Origin: Deltaproteobacteria bacterium
Lineage (GTDB): Bacteria; Myxococcota_A; UBA9042
Reading direction: 5' to 3'
Length of the DNA stretch: 39,444 bases
Assembly: GCA_020632665.1 (NCBI GenBank)
Contig: JACKFC010000037.1
Span: forward strand, 1 to 39,444
Numbering within the stretch: position 1 is the first letter of the stretch; each line of letters opens with the position of its first letter. Position numbers and translations under genes: made by a program. The notes beneath the pieces are model-generated. The model saw only the letters and a list, made by a program, of their open reading frames with translations. It had not been told where the DNA came from and did no database searches. This document shows positions 17,785-24,963 of the stretch, in pieces.

Positions 17785-19409
17785 GCCGACTCGCGCCGCG
17801 CGCCGCCCTGCTCGGGGCGCTCTTCGCCCTCGCCGTGGCGCCCTGCACGGCGCAGGCGCAGTTGGTCGATCGCATCAGCGCCACGCCAGCCGAGGTCGTC
17901 TTCCTGCTGACGTGGTCGCAGCCGGCCGAGGTCCAGCTCACGCTCGGACGACCCGAAGCCGAAGGCGAAGGCCCGGCGGCGCTGCTGCGCTTCGACCAGC
18001 CCCTGGACGGCGAGGCGATCGTCGCGCTGCAGCGCCGCGCCGGCGGTCTGGTCCGGGCGATGTCCTACGGCTACGACAGCGTCTTGCTGCGGCTCGACGC
18101 GGGCGTCGGGATCGAAGCCGGCGCCGCCGACGGCGCGGTGCGGCTGCGCATCTGGCGGCAGGCCGGCAGCGTCGGTCCGGCCAGCAGCAGCCCGCCGACC
18201 GGCACCACCGCCCCAGCGATTAGCCCCGCGGCGCTGCGCCTGCGTCGGCTCAAGGCCAGCCTGCTCTGGTCGATGGGAGAGATCTGGCAAGCCCGCGAGC
18301 AATTCGAAGCGCTGCGCCGACTCGACCCCAACGATGCCTCGCTCTGGCGCGCCGTCAGCCAAGCCGAAGCCCGCCTCGGTCGCTGGCGCGAGGCCGTCGC
18401 CTACGCCGACGAGGCCGCCCGGATGCAGGGCCAACCCCGCCGCGCGCCGCTGCCGCTGCCGACCAGCACCGAGGCGCCGCGCGTGCAGGGCGTCGGCCGC
18501 TTCGACCAACAAGACCGCGTCGTCTCGCGGCTGGGCATCGAGCTCTCGGGCCACCACTTCCTCGCCGAAGGCCTGCGCGCCGACCTCGGCTGGACCCTGG
18601 CCCGCAGCAGCCCGGACGCCGGCGCGCCCGCCGCCCTGCGCACGCGCGGCGACGGCAACGCCCACGCCTTCCGCCTCGGCGTGCGCTACGACGCCGCCAG
18701 CGGCTCCTACGTCGCCCTCGCGGCGCGGCCGACCACCGCCTCGTTCGGCGCCGCGCTGACGGCCGCGCGCTGGGATCGCCACGGCACCTGGGAGCTGCAC
18801 GGCGCCTGGGAGGAGCCGACCTGGACGCTGCCGCTGCTCGCCGCCGCCGGGGCGCGCCGCGACGGCCTGACGCTGCACCGCACTTTCCGCGCCCTGGCCG
18901 GCCTGGGTCGTCCGCTGCGCGGCGAGGTGCGGGCCGAGCTCTCGGCGACGCTCGAGCGCTGGCGGGCCGAGGCCGACGCCGCCCCCGGCGCGACGCTGCG
19001 CGACAACGCCGACATCGCGGCGCAGGCGGCGCTGCACTACGTCTCGTGGCGGGCGCGGCCGCGGATCGGCGTGGACTACGTGCTGCGCCACACCGAGCGC
19101 CTCGGCGGCGCCGCTGCCGCCAGCGATCCGCTCGGTCCGCTCGTGGTCCGCAGCCACGTCCACGCCCTCACCCTCACCGCCCGCTTCGACCTCTGGCGCT
19201 GGCTCGGCGTCGACGCCAACCTCGGCTACGCCCTCGATCTGATCGGCGGCGGCGCCGGCCCGACCGGCACCGTCCAAGGCGGCGGCGGCATCGGCTGGAC
19301 CCCGCCGACCGGCCCCCTCGTCGAGCTCCGCTACCAACGTGGCGTGCAGGGCGGGGCCTTCGCCGCGGCCAGCGGCGCGCTGACGCTGCAAGCCGGGATG
19401 CGCTTCTAG
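17781..19409 (+). CDS. Outer-membrane beta-barrel protein, PelB barrel-like
   Basis: A 542-residue protein from ATG 17781 (ATGA overlap with the TPR gene, GGAGG 5 nt upstream). It has a signal peptide (LLGALFALAVAPCTAQAQ), a periplasmic N-domain, a short TPR pair around 155-215 (LLWSMGEIWQAREQFEALRR) and, from about 240, alternating amphipathic strands ending in the terminal aromatic signature LQAGMRF of BAM-assembled barrels. Placed after the TPR protein, it is the natural candidate for the Pel export pore, the role of the PelB C-terminal barrel. Alternative: another outer-membrane secretin-like channel. Confidence in the barrel is high; confidence in the Pel role is moderate. Confidence 0.75.
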   Translation: MSRLAPRAALLGALFALAVAPCTAQAQLVDRISATPAEVVFLLTWSQPAEVQLTLGRPEAEGEGPAALLRFDQPLDGEAIVALQRRAGGLVRAMSYGYDSVLLRLDAGVGIEAGAADGAVRLRIWRQAGSVGPASSSPPTGTTAPAISPAALRLRRLKASLLWSMGEIWQAREQFEALRRLDPNDASLWRAVSQAEARLGRWREAVAYADEAARMQGQPRRAPLPLPTSTEAPRVQGVGRFDQQDRVVSRLGIELSGHHFLAEGLRADLGWTLARSSPDAGAPAALRTRGDGNAHAFRLGVRYDAASGSYVALAARPTTASFGAALTAARWDRHGTWELHGAWEEPTWTLPLLAAAGARRDGLTLHRTFRALAGLGRPLRGEVRAELSATLERWRAEADAAPGATLRDNADIAAQAALHYVSWRARPRIGVDYVLRHTERLGGAAAASDPLGPLVVRSHVHALTLTARFDLWRWLGVDANLGYALDLIGGGAGPTGTVQGGGGIGWTPPTGPLVELRYQRGVQGGAFAAASGALTLQAGMRF

Positions 19410-19411
19410 CG

Positions 19412-19795
19412 ATGCCGGACGTCGACCTTTGGTTGCTCGCCCACCTCGGACGCGAGGGCCCCGATTGGCTCCGCGCCTACCTGCTGACCCTGGCGCTCGA
19501 GGTCCCACTCGCGGCGTTGCTGCTCGGTCGCTGGCTGCCGAGTTGGCCGCGCCGCCTGGGCCTGTGCACGCTGGCCAATACGCTGACCCACCCGACGCTC
19601 TGGTTCGTGCTGCCGCGCTTCTCGCCGATGGCGTTGTGGCTGGTCTTGGCCGAGGGCTGGGTCTTCGCCACCGAGGCCGCGATCTTCGCCTGGGCGGTGC
19701 GGGACCACGGTGCGAAGGCGCGGCGCGGCGCGGCGCTGACCGCCGTCGTCGCCAACGGAGCGTCGTGGCTCTTCGGCGCGCTGCTGCTCTGGTGA
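19412..19795 (+). CDS. Small four-helix membrane protein
   Basis: A 127-residue protein starting 2 bp after the barrel gene stop. Four hydrophobic segments can be seen, with conserved-looking polar positions inside the membrane: Glu in LTLALEVPLAALLL, NTLTHPTLWFVLP, Glu residues in LVLAEGWVFATEAAIFAWAV, and VVANGASWLFGALLLW. Small four-helix proteins with such a E...N-TLTHP...E...E pattern occur widely in bacteria without known function. Its tight position at the end of the hydrolase-TPR-barrel cluster suggests co-expression with the polysaccharide system. Confidence 0.78.
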   Translation: MPDVDLWLLAHLGREGPDWLRAYLLTLALEVPLAALLLGRWLPSWPRRLGLCTLANTLTHPTLWFVLPRFSPMALWLVLAEGWVFATEAAIFAWAVRDHGAKARRGAALTAVVANGASWLFGALLLW

Positions 19796-19808
19796 CGCCG
19801 GAGCAGCC

Positions 19809-21485
19809 TCAGTTCTCCGAGGACGTCTGCCTCTCGCGCCACGCAGCCAGCTCCAAATCGGGCCGGAACGGCTCGCAATAGAGCGGATTCTCGGCGCACG
19901 AAACACCATTCGGGCCGTCGTGTAGCAGAGGTGGATGGCGCTCGGCGTAGAAAGGCTGATCGTCGCGGAAGTGCTTGCGCTTGACGTCACTGGCGTAGAG
20001 CCCGGCCACGGCCAGCGCGGCCCAGGTCGCGACGTGGGCCCGATTCCAGCGCGGCTGCAAGCCTTGCACCCGGCGCGCCCAGCGCTGCTCGACCGCGAGC
20101 GCGACGGTGTCGAGGTGGCGGGCGGCGAGGTTGCCCGCCGTGACGCCGAACGCCTTGCCATAGAAGTCTGGCTTGCCCGCACTGGAGAGTAGCTTCAGCG
20201 AGATGGCGATCCCGAGGCCGGCGAGCATGCCGGCGAGCAGGCGAGCGAGCGGCCGCCGTGGCAGCGTGGCGGGGTCGGTCAGCAGCAGCAGCACGACGAG
20301 CAGCAACGGCGCCCACCAAGGACCGTCCGTGAAGCCGACGGCGTTGAGGCCCGGCAGCGGGATCGACATCGCCAGCGCCGCGCCGAGCGAGGCGAGCACC
20401 ACCGGCTGGCGGAGCTGAACCAGCACACCGAGGCCGATCATCAGCTCGGTCATCTCGGGCGCCAGGAGCATCTCGTGCGAGCGATCGCCGTGCTCCATCT
20501 CCGGGAAGATCAGAGTCAGCACGCCGACCACGCTCAGGCCCAGCGCCGATGGGTTGAAGAGGTGGCGGCCCCCCGGTCGCAGCAGGTAGCGGCTGGCGAT
20601 GGCGACGCTCACCGCGAGCAGCGCGTCGTGCCACTCGGCCCAGCCGTAGAGCACGAGCAGGTTGGTCGAGAGCACGATTGGCAGCGGCCCGACGCCGATC
20701 CGCCAGGTCTGCCCCCTGCGCAGCGCGAGCGCCGCGTCAAAGCCGTAGGCGAACGCGATCTCCAGCCCGACCTGCGGCAGATGCGCCCACAAACCCGGCC
20801 AGTGCAGGCCCCAATAGCCGTAGATCACCGATTGCACCCCTGCCGGCAGCAGGTGCGTCGGTCGCAAGACGAAGGCCGCCGGCGGCGCGGCCCCCGCCAC
20901 GCCGAAGAACAAGGCCCACGCCACCACGGCCCAGCAGAGCGCAGTCAGGCCCAAGATCGCGACGTACGAGCGCGCCGGCGACGGCCGCCACCGGACCGAG
21001 ACCTCCTGGACAGGCTCGACCGCTGCTGAAGCGTCGACGCGGTAAAAGTCGCCGCCGTCGTGCGCGCGCACGCTCTCGGCGGCGCGCTCCAGCACGGCAC
21101 CGACCGCGGCAGGCGCCCCGGCCTCGACCTCGACGCCGAGGTCGAAGCTCGCGCTGCCGCCGGCCGTGCCCGAGGTCTTGCGCGAGAGCCGGAGCCGCCC
21201 GAGTACCTGTGCGTCACCGCCCGCTCTACGCAGCGAAAAAACGACGCCCTCGGCGTCGATCGAGGCACCGTCGATCGTCAGCCCGCCCTGCAGCTCGCGC
21301 TCGAAGCCGACGTCGGCGAGCAAGCCCAACAGCCGCTTCTCTTCACCCGCCGCGATGACCGGTGGCCGCTGCGCCGCGAGGACCGGATCGACCGGCGCGG
21401 TGCGCGGGGCGACGGCGACGGCAGCTCCCACCGCGGCGACGGCGAGGACGAGCGCGACGCGAGCGAGGGAACGGCGTTCGAACAT
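19809..21485 (-). CDS. NqrB/RnfD-like membrane protein
   Basis: A 558-residue protein from ATG 21485; a GTG two codons upstream is an alternative and neither has a clear ribosome-binding site. An N-terminal signal or anchor (residues 5-30) is followed by a periplasmic domain to about 170 and then about ten membrane segments. RHLFNPSALGLS and LLLTDPATLP match the conserved HIFNPAAFG and TDP patterns of NqrB/RnfD, the flavin-carrying membrane subunits of Na+/H+-pumping oxidoreductases. No other rnf or nqr gene is nearby, so this is an orphan member. The C-terminus is soluble with two Cys (SCAENPLYC). It runs against the Pel genes and starts the block that separates them. Confidence 0.68.
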   Translation of the reverse strand: MFERRSLARVALVLAVAAVGAAVAVAPRTAPVDPVLAAQRPPVIAAGEEKRLLGLLADVGFERELQGGLTIDGASIDAEGVVFSLRRAGGDAQVLGRLRLSRKTSGTAGGSASFDLGVEVEAGAPAAVGAVLERAAESVRAHDGGDFYRVDASAAVEPVQEVSVRWRPSPARSYVAILGLTALCWAVVAWALFFGVAGAAPPAAFVLRPTHLLPAGVQSVIYGYWGLHWPGLWAHLPQVGLEIAFAYGFDAALALRRGQTWRIGVGPLPIVLSTNLLVLYGWAEWHDALLAVSVAIASRYLLRPGGRHLFNPSALGLSVVGVLTLIFPEMEHGDRSHEMLLAPEMTELMIGLGVLVQLRQPVVLASLGAALAMSIPLPGLNAVGFTDGPWWAPLLLVVLLLLTDPATLPRRPLARLLAGMLAGLGIAISLKLLSSAGKPDFYGKAFGVTAGNLAARHLDTVALAVEQRWARRVQGLQPRWNRAHVATWAALAVAGLYASDVKRKHFRDDQPFYAERHPPLLHDGPNGVSCAENPLYCEPFRPDLELAAWRERQTSSEN

Positions 21486-21545
21486 GGCCACAGGCTAGGG
21501 CCGCGCATGCTCGAACGCAACGGGGTGCGCGGAGCGAGCGGCAGG

Positions 21546-22346
21546 CTAGCCCGGCAGCTCCAGCAGGCCGACGCGCTGGCCCAACGCCGCGCTGGCGACG
21601 AAGCGCGGATCGGCGGCGATGGTGTCCCAGCAGGCGGTCATCTCGGTCGAGAAGTGGATATCGTCGACCAGCACCAAGCCGCCGGGGGCCAGACGCTCGA
21701 CGATCAACTCCACCTGCGGCCGCACGAACTCGGGCGTGTGGATGGCGTCGACGAACGCGAGGTCGATGCGCTCGCCGGGCCGCAGTTGGCCGTCGATGGC
21801 CGCCTCGAAGGTGTCGTGCACGGCGGTGAAGTCACCGCCGATCTGGGCCAGGTTGGCCGCCGCGATCGGCTGCCAGACCGGGTTGGGCTCGAAGGTCAGC
21901 AACCTGCCGCCGCCGGCGGCCTGCAGACCCGCGAGCCAATACATACCCGAGACGCCGAAGGCGCTGCCGAACTCGACGACGAGCCCGGGCCGCCGCTGAT
22001 CGACGAGCCAGGCGAAGAAGCGCCCCATCACCGGCTGCGAGCGAACCTGCTCGGAGCTGCGGGCGAAGCGGCTGCGGGCGCCGGGCACCTTCGGGTCGCG
22101 GGCGTAGACCTCGCGGTAGCCGTCCCAGAGCGGCTGGGTACCGAGGTCCTCGGCCTTGGCGGCGAGCGCCTCGATGCGCGGCTCGAGGGCGACGGCGGGC
22201 GGCTGCACCGGGCCGTCGCCGACGGTACGGTCGAGCCAGGTGCCGGGGCCACGGCGATGCCAGACCACGGCGAGCTGGTCGCTGCCGGGGCGGAGGTCGC
22301 GAAAGGTTCGGAGCAGTTTTCGGGCGACGCGGTGGACAGTCGGCAT
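21546..22346 (-). CDS. Class I SAM-dependent methyltransferase
   Basis: A 266-residue protein. ATG 22346 is chosen because GAGGGG lies 6 nt upstream; a longer frame has no such site. VVEFGSAFGVSGMYW around residues 125-140 is the glycine-rich SAM-binding motif I with its acidic residue. LLTFEPNPVWQPIA gives the motif II acidic residue, and IDLAFVDAIHTPEFV and GGLVLVDDIHFS match later motifs of the Methyltransf_24/O-methyltransferase type. The substrate is unknown. It is divergent from the MntA-HepT pair (64 bp between starts) and 60 bp from the end of the NqrB/RnfD-like gene start. Confidence 0.8.
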   Translation of the reverse strand: MPTVHRVARKLLRTFRDLRPGSDQLAVVWHRRGPGTWLDRTVGDGPVQPPAVALEPRIEALAAKAEDLGTQPLWDGYREVYARDPKVPGARSRFARSSEQVRSQPVMGRFFAWLVDQRRPGLVVEFGSAFGVSGMYWLAGLQAAGGGRLLTFEPNPVWQPIAAANLAQIGGDFTAVHDTFEAAIDGQLRPGERIDLAFVDAIHTPEFVRPQVELIVERLAPGGLVLVDDIHFSTEMTACWDTIAADPRFVASAALGQRVGLLELPG

Positions 22347-22410
22347 GGGGCCCCTCGGTGGCGCGGCAGGAACGACGACGCCGGCCAAGCGTCGGAGACC
22401 CGGTCCGAAT

Positions 22411-22836
22411 ATGCAACGTCCTTGGTCGCAATGCGAGGCGGAGCTGGATGCGCTCGCCGAGCGCTGCCGAGCGCTGCCGGGCTTGTCGGTCCTCGCCCTG
22501 CACGGCTCGCGGGCAACCGATGAAGCACACCTTGACTCGGATTGGAACTTCGCCTACCTCGGCGACGCCATGCTCGACCGTACCGGACTACACCTGCTGC
22601 TCTGCGATCTGCTGGGCACCGACGCTGTCGACCTCGCCGACCTCGACCGCAGCAGCGCAGTGTTGCGCTGGCAGGTCGCGCGCTCGGCCGTGCTGGTCCA
22701 CGAACGCGAGGCAGACGCCTGAGACCGCTTCCGCGAGCGGGTCGTCGCGTACTGGTGCGATATGGGACCGGTGATCCGCGCGGCGCAGCAGCACATGCTC
22801 GATGCGATCGTGGCGCGGACCGAGGCAGCGTCGTGA
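22411..22836 (+). pseudogene. mntA: MntA-type nucleotidyltransferase antitoxin with in-frame stop
   Basis: The frame from ATG 22411 encodes a minimal nucleotidyltransferase: GSR at residues 32-34, DSD at 42-44 (metal ligands Asp42, Asp44) and VDLADLDRSSAVLR further on, as in MntA. A TGA at 22720 (codon 104) interrupts it, but the same frame continues for 37 codons (DRFRERVVAYWCDMGPV and so on). It ends at TGA 22834-22836 in a GTGA overlap with hepT, exactly where an intact mntA should end. The intact protein would be about 141 residues, the usual length. A 103-residue product containing the catalytic core could still be made. Alternatives: sequencing error or readthrough. Known role: AMPylation of HepT to neutralise it. 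Confidence 0.78.
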
Positions 22837-23270
22837 GCAGCCTCGACGCCGAGGTGTTGGCGGAGAAGGTCGCCGCGATCGAGCGCCATCTCGCGCGGGT
22901 CGAAGCGAAGACGCCGCCCGAGCCCGGCGTGCTGCTGCCGATGTCGGACGCTTCGGACGCGGTGATCTTGCACCTCCGGCAGGCCGTGCAGATCGCCATC
23001 GATCTCGTGGTCGCGACGGCGGTCCGGCGGGCTGCCTCGGCGCCGGCGACATACGCCGAGGCGTTTCGCGCGCTAGCTGGGCTCGGCCTGCTCAACGCCG
23101 CGCTGGCCGAACGCCTCGCCCGCGCGGCGAGCTTCCGCGACCGCATCGCGCACGCCTACGAGGGGCTCGACCTGCAGCAGGTCACCGAGGCGGCCCGCAC
23201 CGGACCGGCCGATCTCCGCGCGTTCCTCGCTGCGCTGCACGCCTCCGCGGCCGGGAATCCGGGCTCGTAG
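22833..23270 (+). CDS. hepT: HepT-type HEPN ribonuclease toxin
   Basis: A 145-residue helical protein from GTG 22833, overlapping the ancestral mntA stop by 4 nt. The catalytic HEPN motif is intact: Arg102-x4-His107-x-Tyr109 (RDRIAHAY). In HepT proteins this motif cleaves RNA, and the Tyr is the residue modified by MntA. Length and helical pattern are normal for the family. With mntA broken upstream, the toxin should be poorly made, poorly neutralised or otherwise inactive; the sequence does not decide which. Confidence 0.85.
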   Translation: MSSLDAEVLAEKVAAIERHLARVEAKTPPEPGVLLPMSDASDAVILHLRQAVQIAIDLVVATAVRRAASAPATYAEAFRALAGLGLLNAALAERLARAASFRDRIAHAYEGLDLQQVTEAARTGPADLRAFLAALHASAAGNPGS

Positions 23271-23386
23271 CGCGGGTCCGCATCTCTCGTAGCACGCCCG
23301 CAGACTGGAAACGCTATTTCCGTTTTGCAAGGCAATTCGGAAATACGAGTTCCGACACGTCGACCTGCCGCTCGCTCCAACCGAGC

Positions 23387-23409
23387 GTCGCTCGCCCAAA
23401 GCGAGCGAC
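23387..23409. other. Perfect 9-bp hairpin in an intergenic region
   Basis: GTCGCTCGC (23387-23395) and GCGAGCGAC (23401-23409) flank a CCAAA loop. The stem is GC-rich but no T-run follows, so it is not a classical terminator. The 270-bp region 23271-23540 is otherwise lower in GC than its surroundings and contains no gene I can support. Confidence 0.5.
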
Positions 23410-23540
23410 ACCTCGTGTCGCTGTGCACCAACCATCTAGAATCAAAAGCAAAGAAAACGAACGAGCGAGCGAGGATAACGTGTCCCCATCGCTTCGAGAC
23501 ATGTCAACCCTCCGTGCCAACAGCACCCCGGAGCAGACCC

Positions 23541-23650
23541 ATGACGACACACCTCTACCACGCGTCCCGCGCCGAGACCGCCTACAACACCTCCGGCGAC
23601 CTCGTCCTCACCCCCACAGCCGACGGCGTCCTCGCGGTGCAAGGCAACCT
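23541..23650 (+). pseudogene. 5' fragment of a small gene cut by the IS element
   Basis: ATG 23541 has GGAG 7 nt upstream and opens a frame of 36 codons (MTTHLYHASRAETAYN, then SGDLVLTPTADGVLAV) before the left inverted repeat of the IS begins. The frame then runs 15 codons into the IS and stops at 23691-23693. The codon use looks genuine. Just right of the IS a short stretch reads VVLDADP and stop, which might be its old 3' end. The family is not recognised. Confidence 0.4.
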
Positions 23651-23688
23651 GACGTGCCCCCCAAGAACCGGTCCGGGCATTATGGAGG
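23651..23688 (+). repeat. IS left inverted repeat
   Basis: It begins GACGTGCCCCCC and shares GGTCC and TGGAGG blocks with the right end after small gaps. Confidence 0.8.
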
Positions 23689-23715
23689 CCTGACCCGTTT
23701 AAAGGGGACACCAGT

Positions 23716-23982
23716 ATGCGATGCAGCAAGTTCACAGACAGCCAGAGAATCATGATCTTGAAAGAGGTCGAAGCCGGCGCGACAGCCATCGAGGTCTGCC
23801 GGCGGCACGGTATCTCCGAGCAGACTTTCTACCGCTGGCGCAGCAAGCTCGGCAGACTCGAGCCGAGCGACGCGAAGCGACTGCGCGAAGTCGAGTCCGA
23901 AAACGCCCGGCTGAAGAAGATGGTCGCCGAGCTGATGCTCGACAAGGCAGCGCTGCAGGAGCTCGTCACGGGAAAATGGTGA
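23716..23982 (+). CDS. IS3-family transposase OrfA
   Basis: An 88-residue protein with a helix-turn-helix (TAIEVCRRHGISEQTFYRW) and a C-terminal leucine-zipper-like helix (ESENARLKKMVAELML), the standard OrfA layout. It binds the IS ends. Its last codons overlap OrfB. The sequence GGA AAA TGG at 23971-23979 contains an A-AAA run where a -1 slip would join OrfA to OrfB in the known IS3 manner. Confidence 0.92.
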   Translation: MRCSKFTDSQRIMILKEVEAGATAIEVCRRHGISEQTFYRWRSKLGRLEPSDAKRLREVESENARLKKMVAELMLDKAALQELVTGKW

Positions 23983-24806
23983 CACCTGCCGACAAGCGCC
24001 GAGCGGTCTGCCACGTGCGGCAGGCGGTCGGGATGAGCGAACCGCAGGCGTGCACGCTGGTTGGGTTGAACCGCTCGACGTGCCGGTACGCGTCGCGTCG
24101 GCGCAGCGACGAAGAACTGGCCGAACAACTGGGGCGGCTCGCGCGGAGGCGGCGGCGGTTTGGATACCGCCGCCTCCGCGAGCTGTGCAGGCGCGAGGGA
24201 ACCGTGGTCAATCACAAGCGAGTCCATCGCGTGTATCGGGCGCTCGGGCTTCAGGTGCGAAAGCGTTCGCGCAAGCGATTGTCGCGACCGCGGGTCGAAC
24301 CGCTGGGCGCACCGACCGCGGTCGGCGAGCAGTCGGCGATGGACTTTGTCGCCGACGGCCTGGCCTCAGGGAGGCGCATTCGTGCGCTGACGGTGGTCGA
24401 CGTCTACTCGCGCGAGTGTGTGGCGATCGAAATGGACCTGTCGCTGCCATCCGCTCGGGTCTCGCGCGTGCTGGACCGTGTGGCGCTGGACCGGGGGTAT
24501 CCCAAGGCGATCGTGGTGGACAATGGGCCGGAGTTCACCAGCTTGGCGATGGACCGGTGGGCCGCCGACCACGGCGTCGAGTTGCGCGTCATCGCGCCGG
24601 GTAAGCCGACGCAGAACGCGTTCTTCGAGAGCTTCAATGGCCGGTTCCGCGACGAGTGCCTGAACGAGAACTGGTTCGTGAAGCTGCAGGGCGCCATCGA
24701 GACGATCGAGGCATGGCGACGGGACTACAACGAAGTCCGACCGCATGGTGCGCTCGGCAACAGCACGCCAGCGGAATTCAGCCGAGCAATGGGGCTTGGC
24801 GATTAG
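23976..24806 (+). CDS. IS3-family transposase OrfB (DDE integrase)
   Basis: A 276-residue frame from ATG 23976, more probably made as an OrfAB fusion by -1 frameshift. It has an HTH_21-like N-terminal region (RRFGYRRLRELCRREG) and an rve integrase core with Asp in SAMDFVADGL, Asp in VVDNGPEF and Glu in FFESFNGRFRDECL, the DDE triad with the usual 34-35 residue spacing. The terminal YNEVRPHGALG motif is typical of the family. There are no internal stops, so the element may be active. Confidence 0.92.
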   Translation: MVTPADKRRAVCHVRQAVGMSEPQACTLVGLNRSTCRYASRRRSDEELAEQLGRLARRRRRFGYRRLRELCRREGTVVNHKRVHRVYRALGLQVRKRSRKRLSRPRVEPLGAPTAVGEQSAMDFVADGLASGRRIRALTVVDVYSRECVAIEMDLSLPSARVSRVLDRVALDRGYPKAIVVDNGPEFTSLAMDRWAADHGVELRVIAPGKPTQNAFFESFNGRFRDECLNENWFVKLQGAIETIEAWRRDYNEVRPHGALGNSTPAEFSRAMGLGD

Positions 24807-24827
24807 GGGCTGGCAACGTAGGGCGGA

Positions 24828-24864
24828 CCTCCACTACGCTTGGACCGAATTCGGGGGGCACGTC
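24828..24864 (-). repeat. IS right inverted repeat
   Basis: Its reverse complement begins GACGTGCCCCCC and aligns with 23651-23688. Confidence 0.8.
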
Positions 24865-24963
24865 GTCCTCGACGCCGACCCCTAGCGCCACGATCAGCGC
24901 CTCCCCTCGGCCGCCCCCCAAAACCTGTACGCCAGCCCCGACGTGTCGCATCATCCGGCCGCC

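Larger units (their letters stand above)
23651..24864 (+). mobile_element. IS3-family insertion sequence, apparently complete
   Basis: The 1214-bp element is bounded by imperfect inverted repeats of about 38 bp whose outer 12 bp are identical (GACGTGCCCCCC). It carries two overlapping frames in the arrangement of IS3 OrfA/OrfB, with OrfA and OrfB sequences of the IS407/IS2-like type. DDE residues are intact. I see no convincing target-site duplication at the two ends, which suggests later rearrangement or that the true ends differ by a few bases. Its right end is 99 bp before pelD. Confidence 0.88.

Noticed and set aside
22720..22722. TGA in mntA as a selenocysteine codon
   Set aside because: The position is outside the catalytic site and no selenoprotein family is known there. 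A nonsense change or sequencing error is simpler.
23646..24869. Target-site duplication of the IS3 element
   Set aside because: Bases next to the inverted repeats (acct on the left, gtcc on the right) do not match, and gacg/cgtc belongs to the inverted repeat itself.
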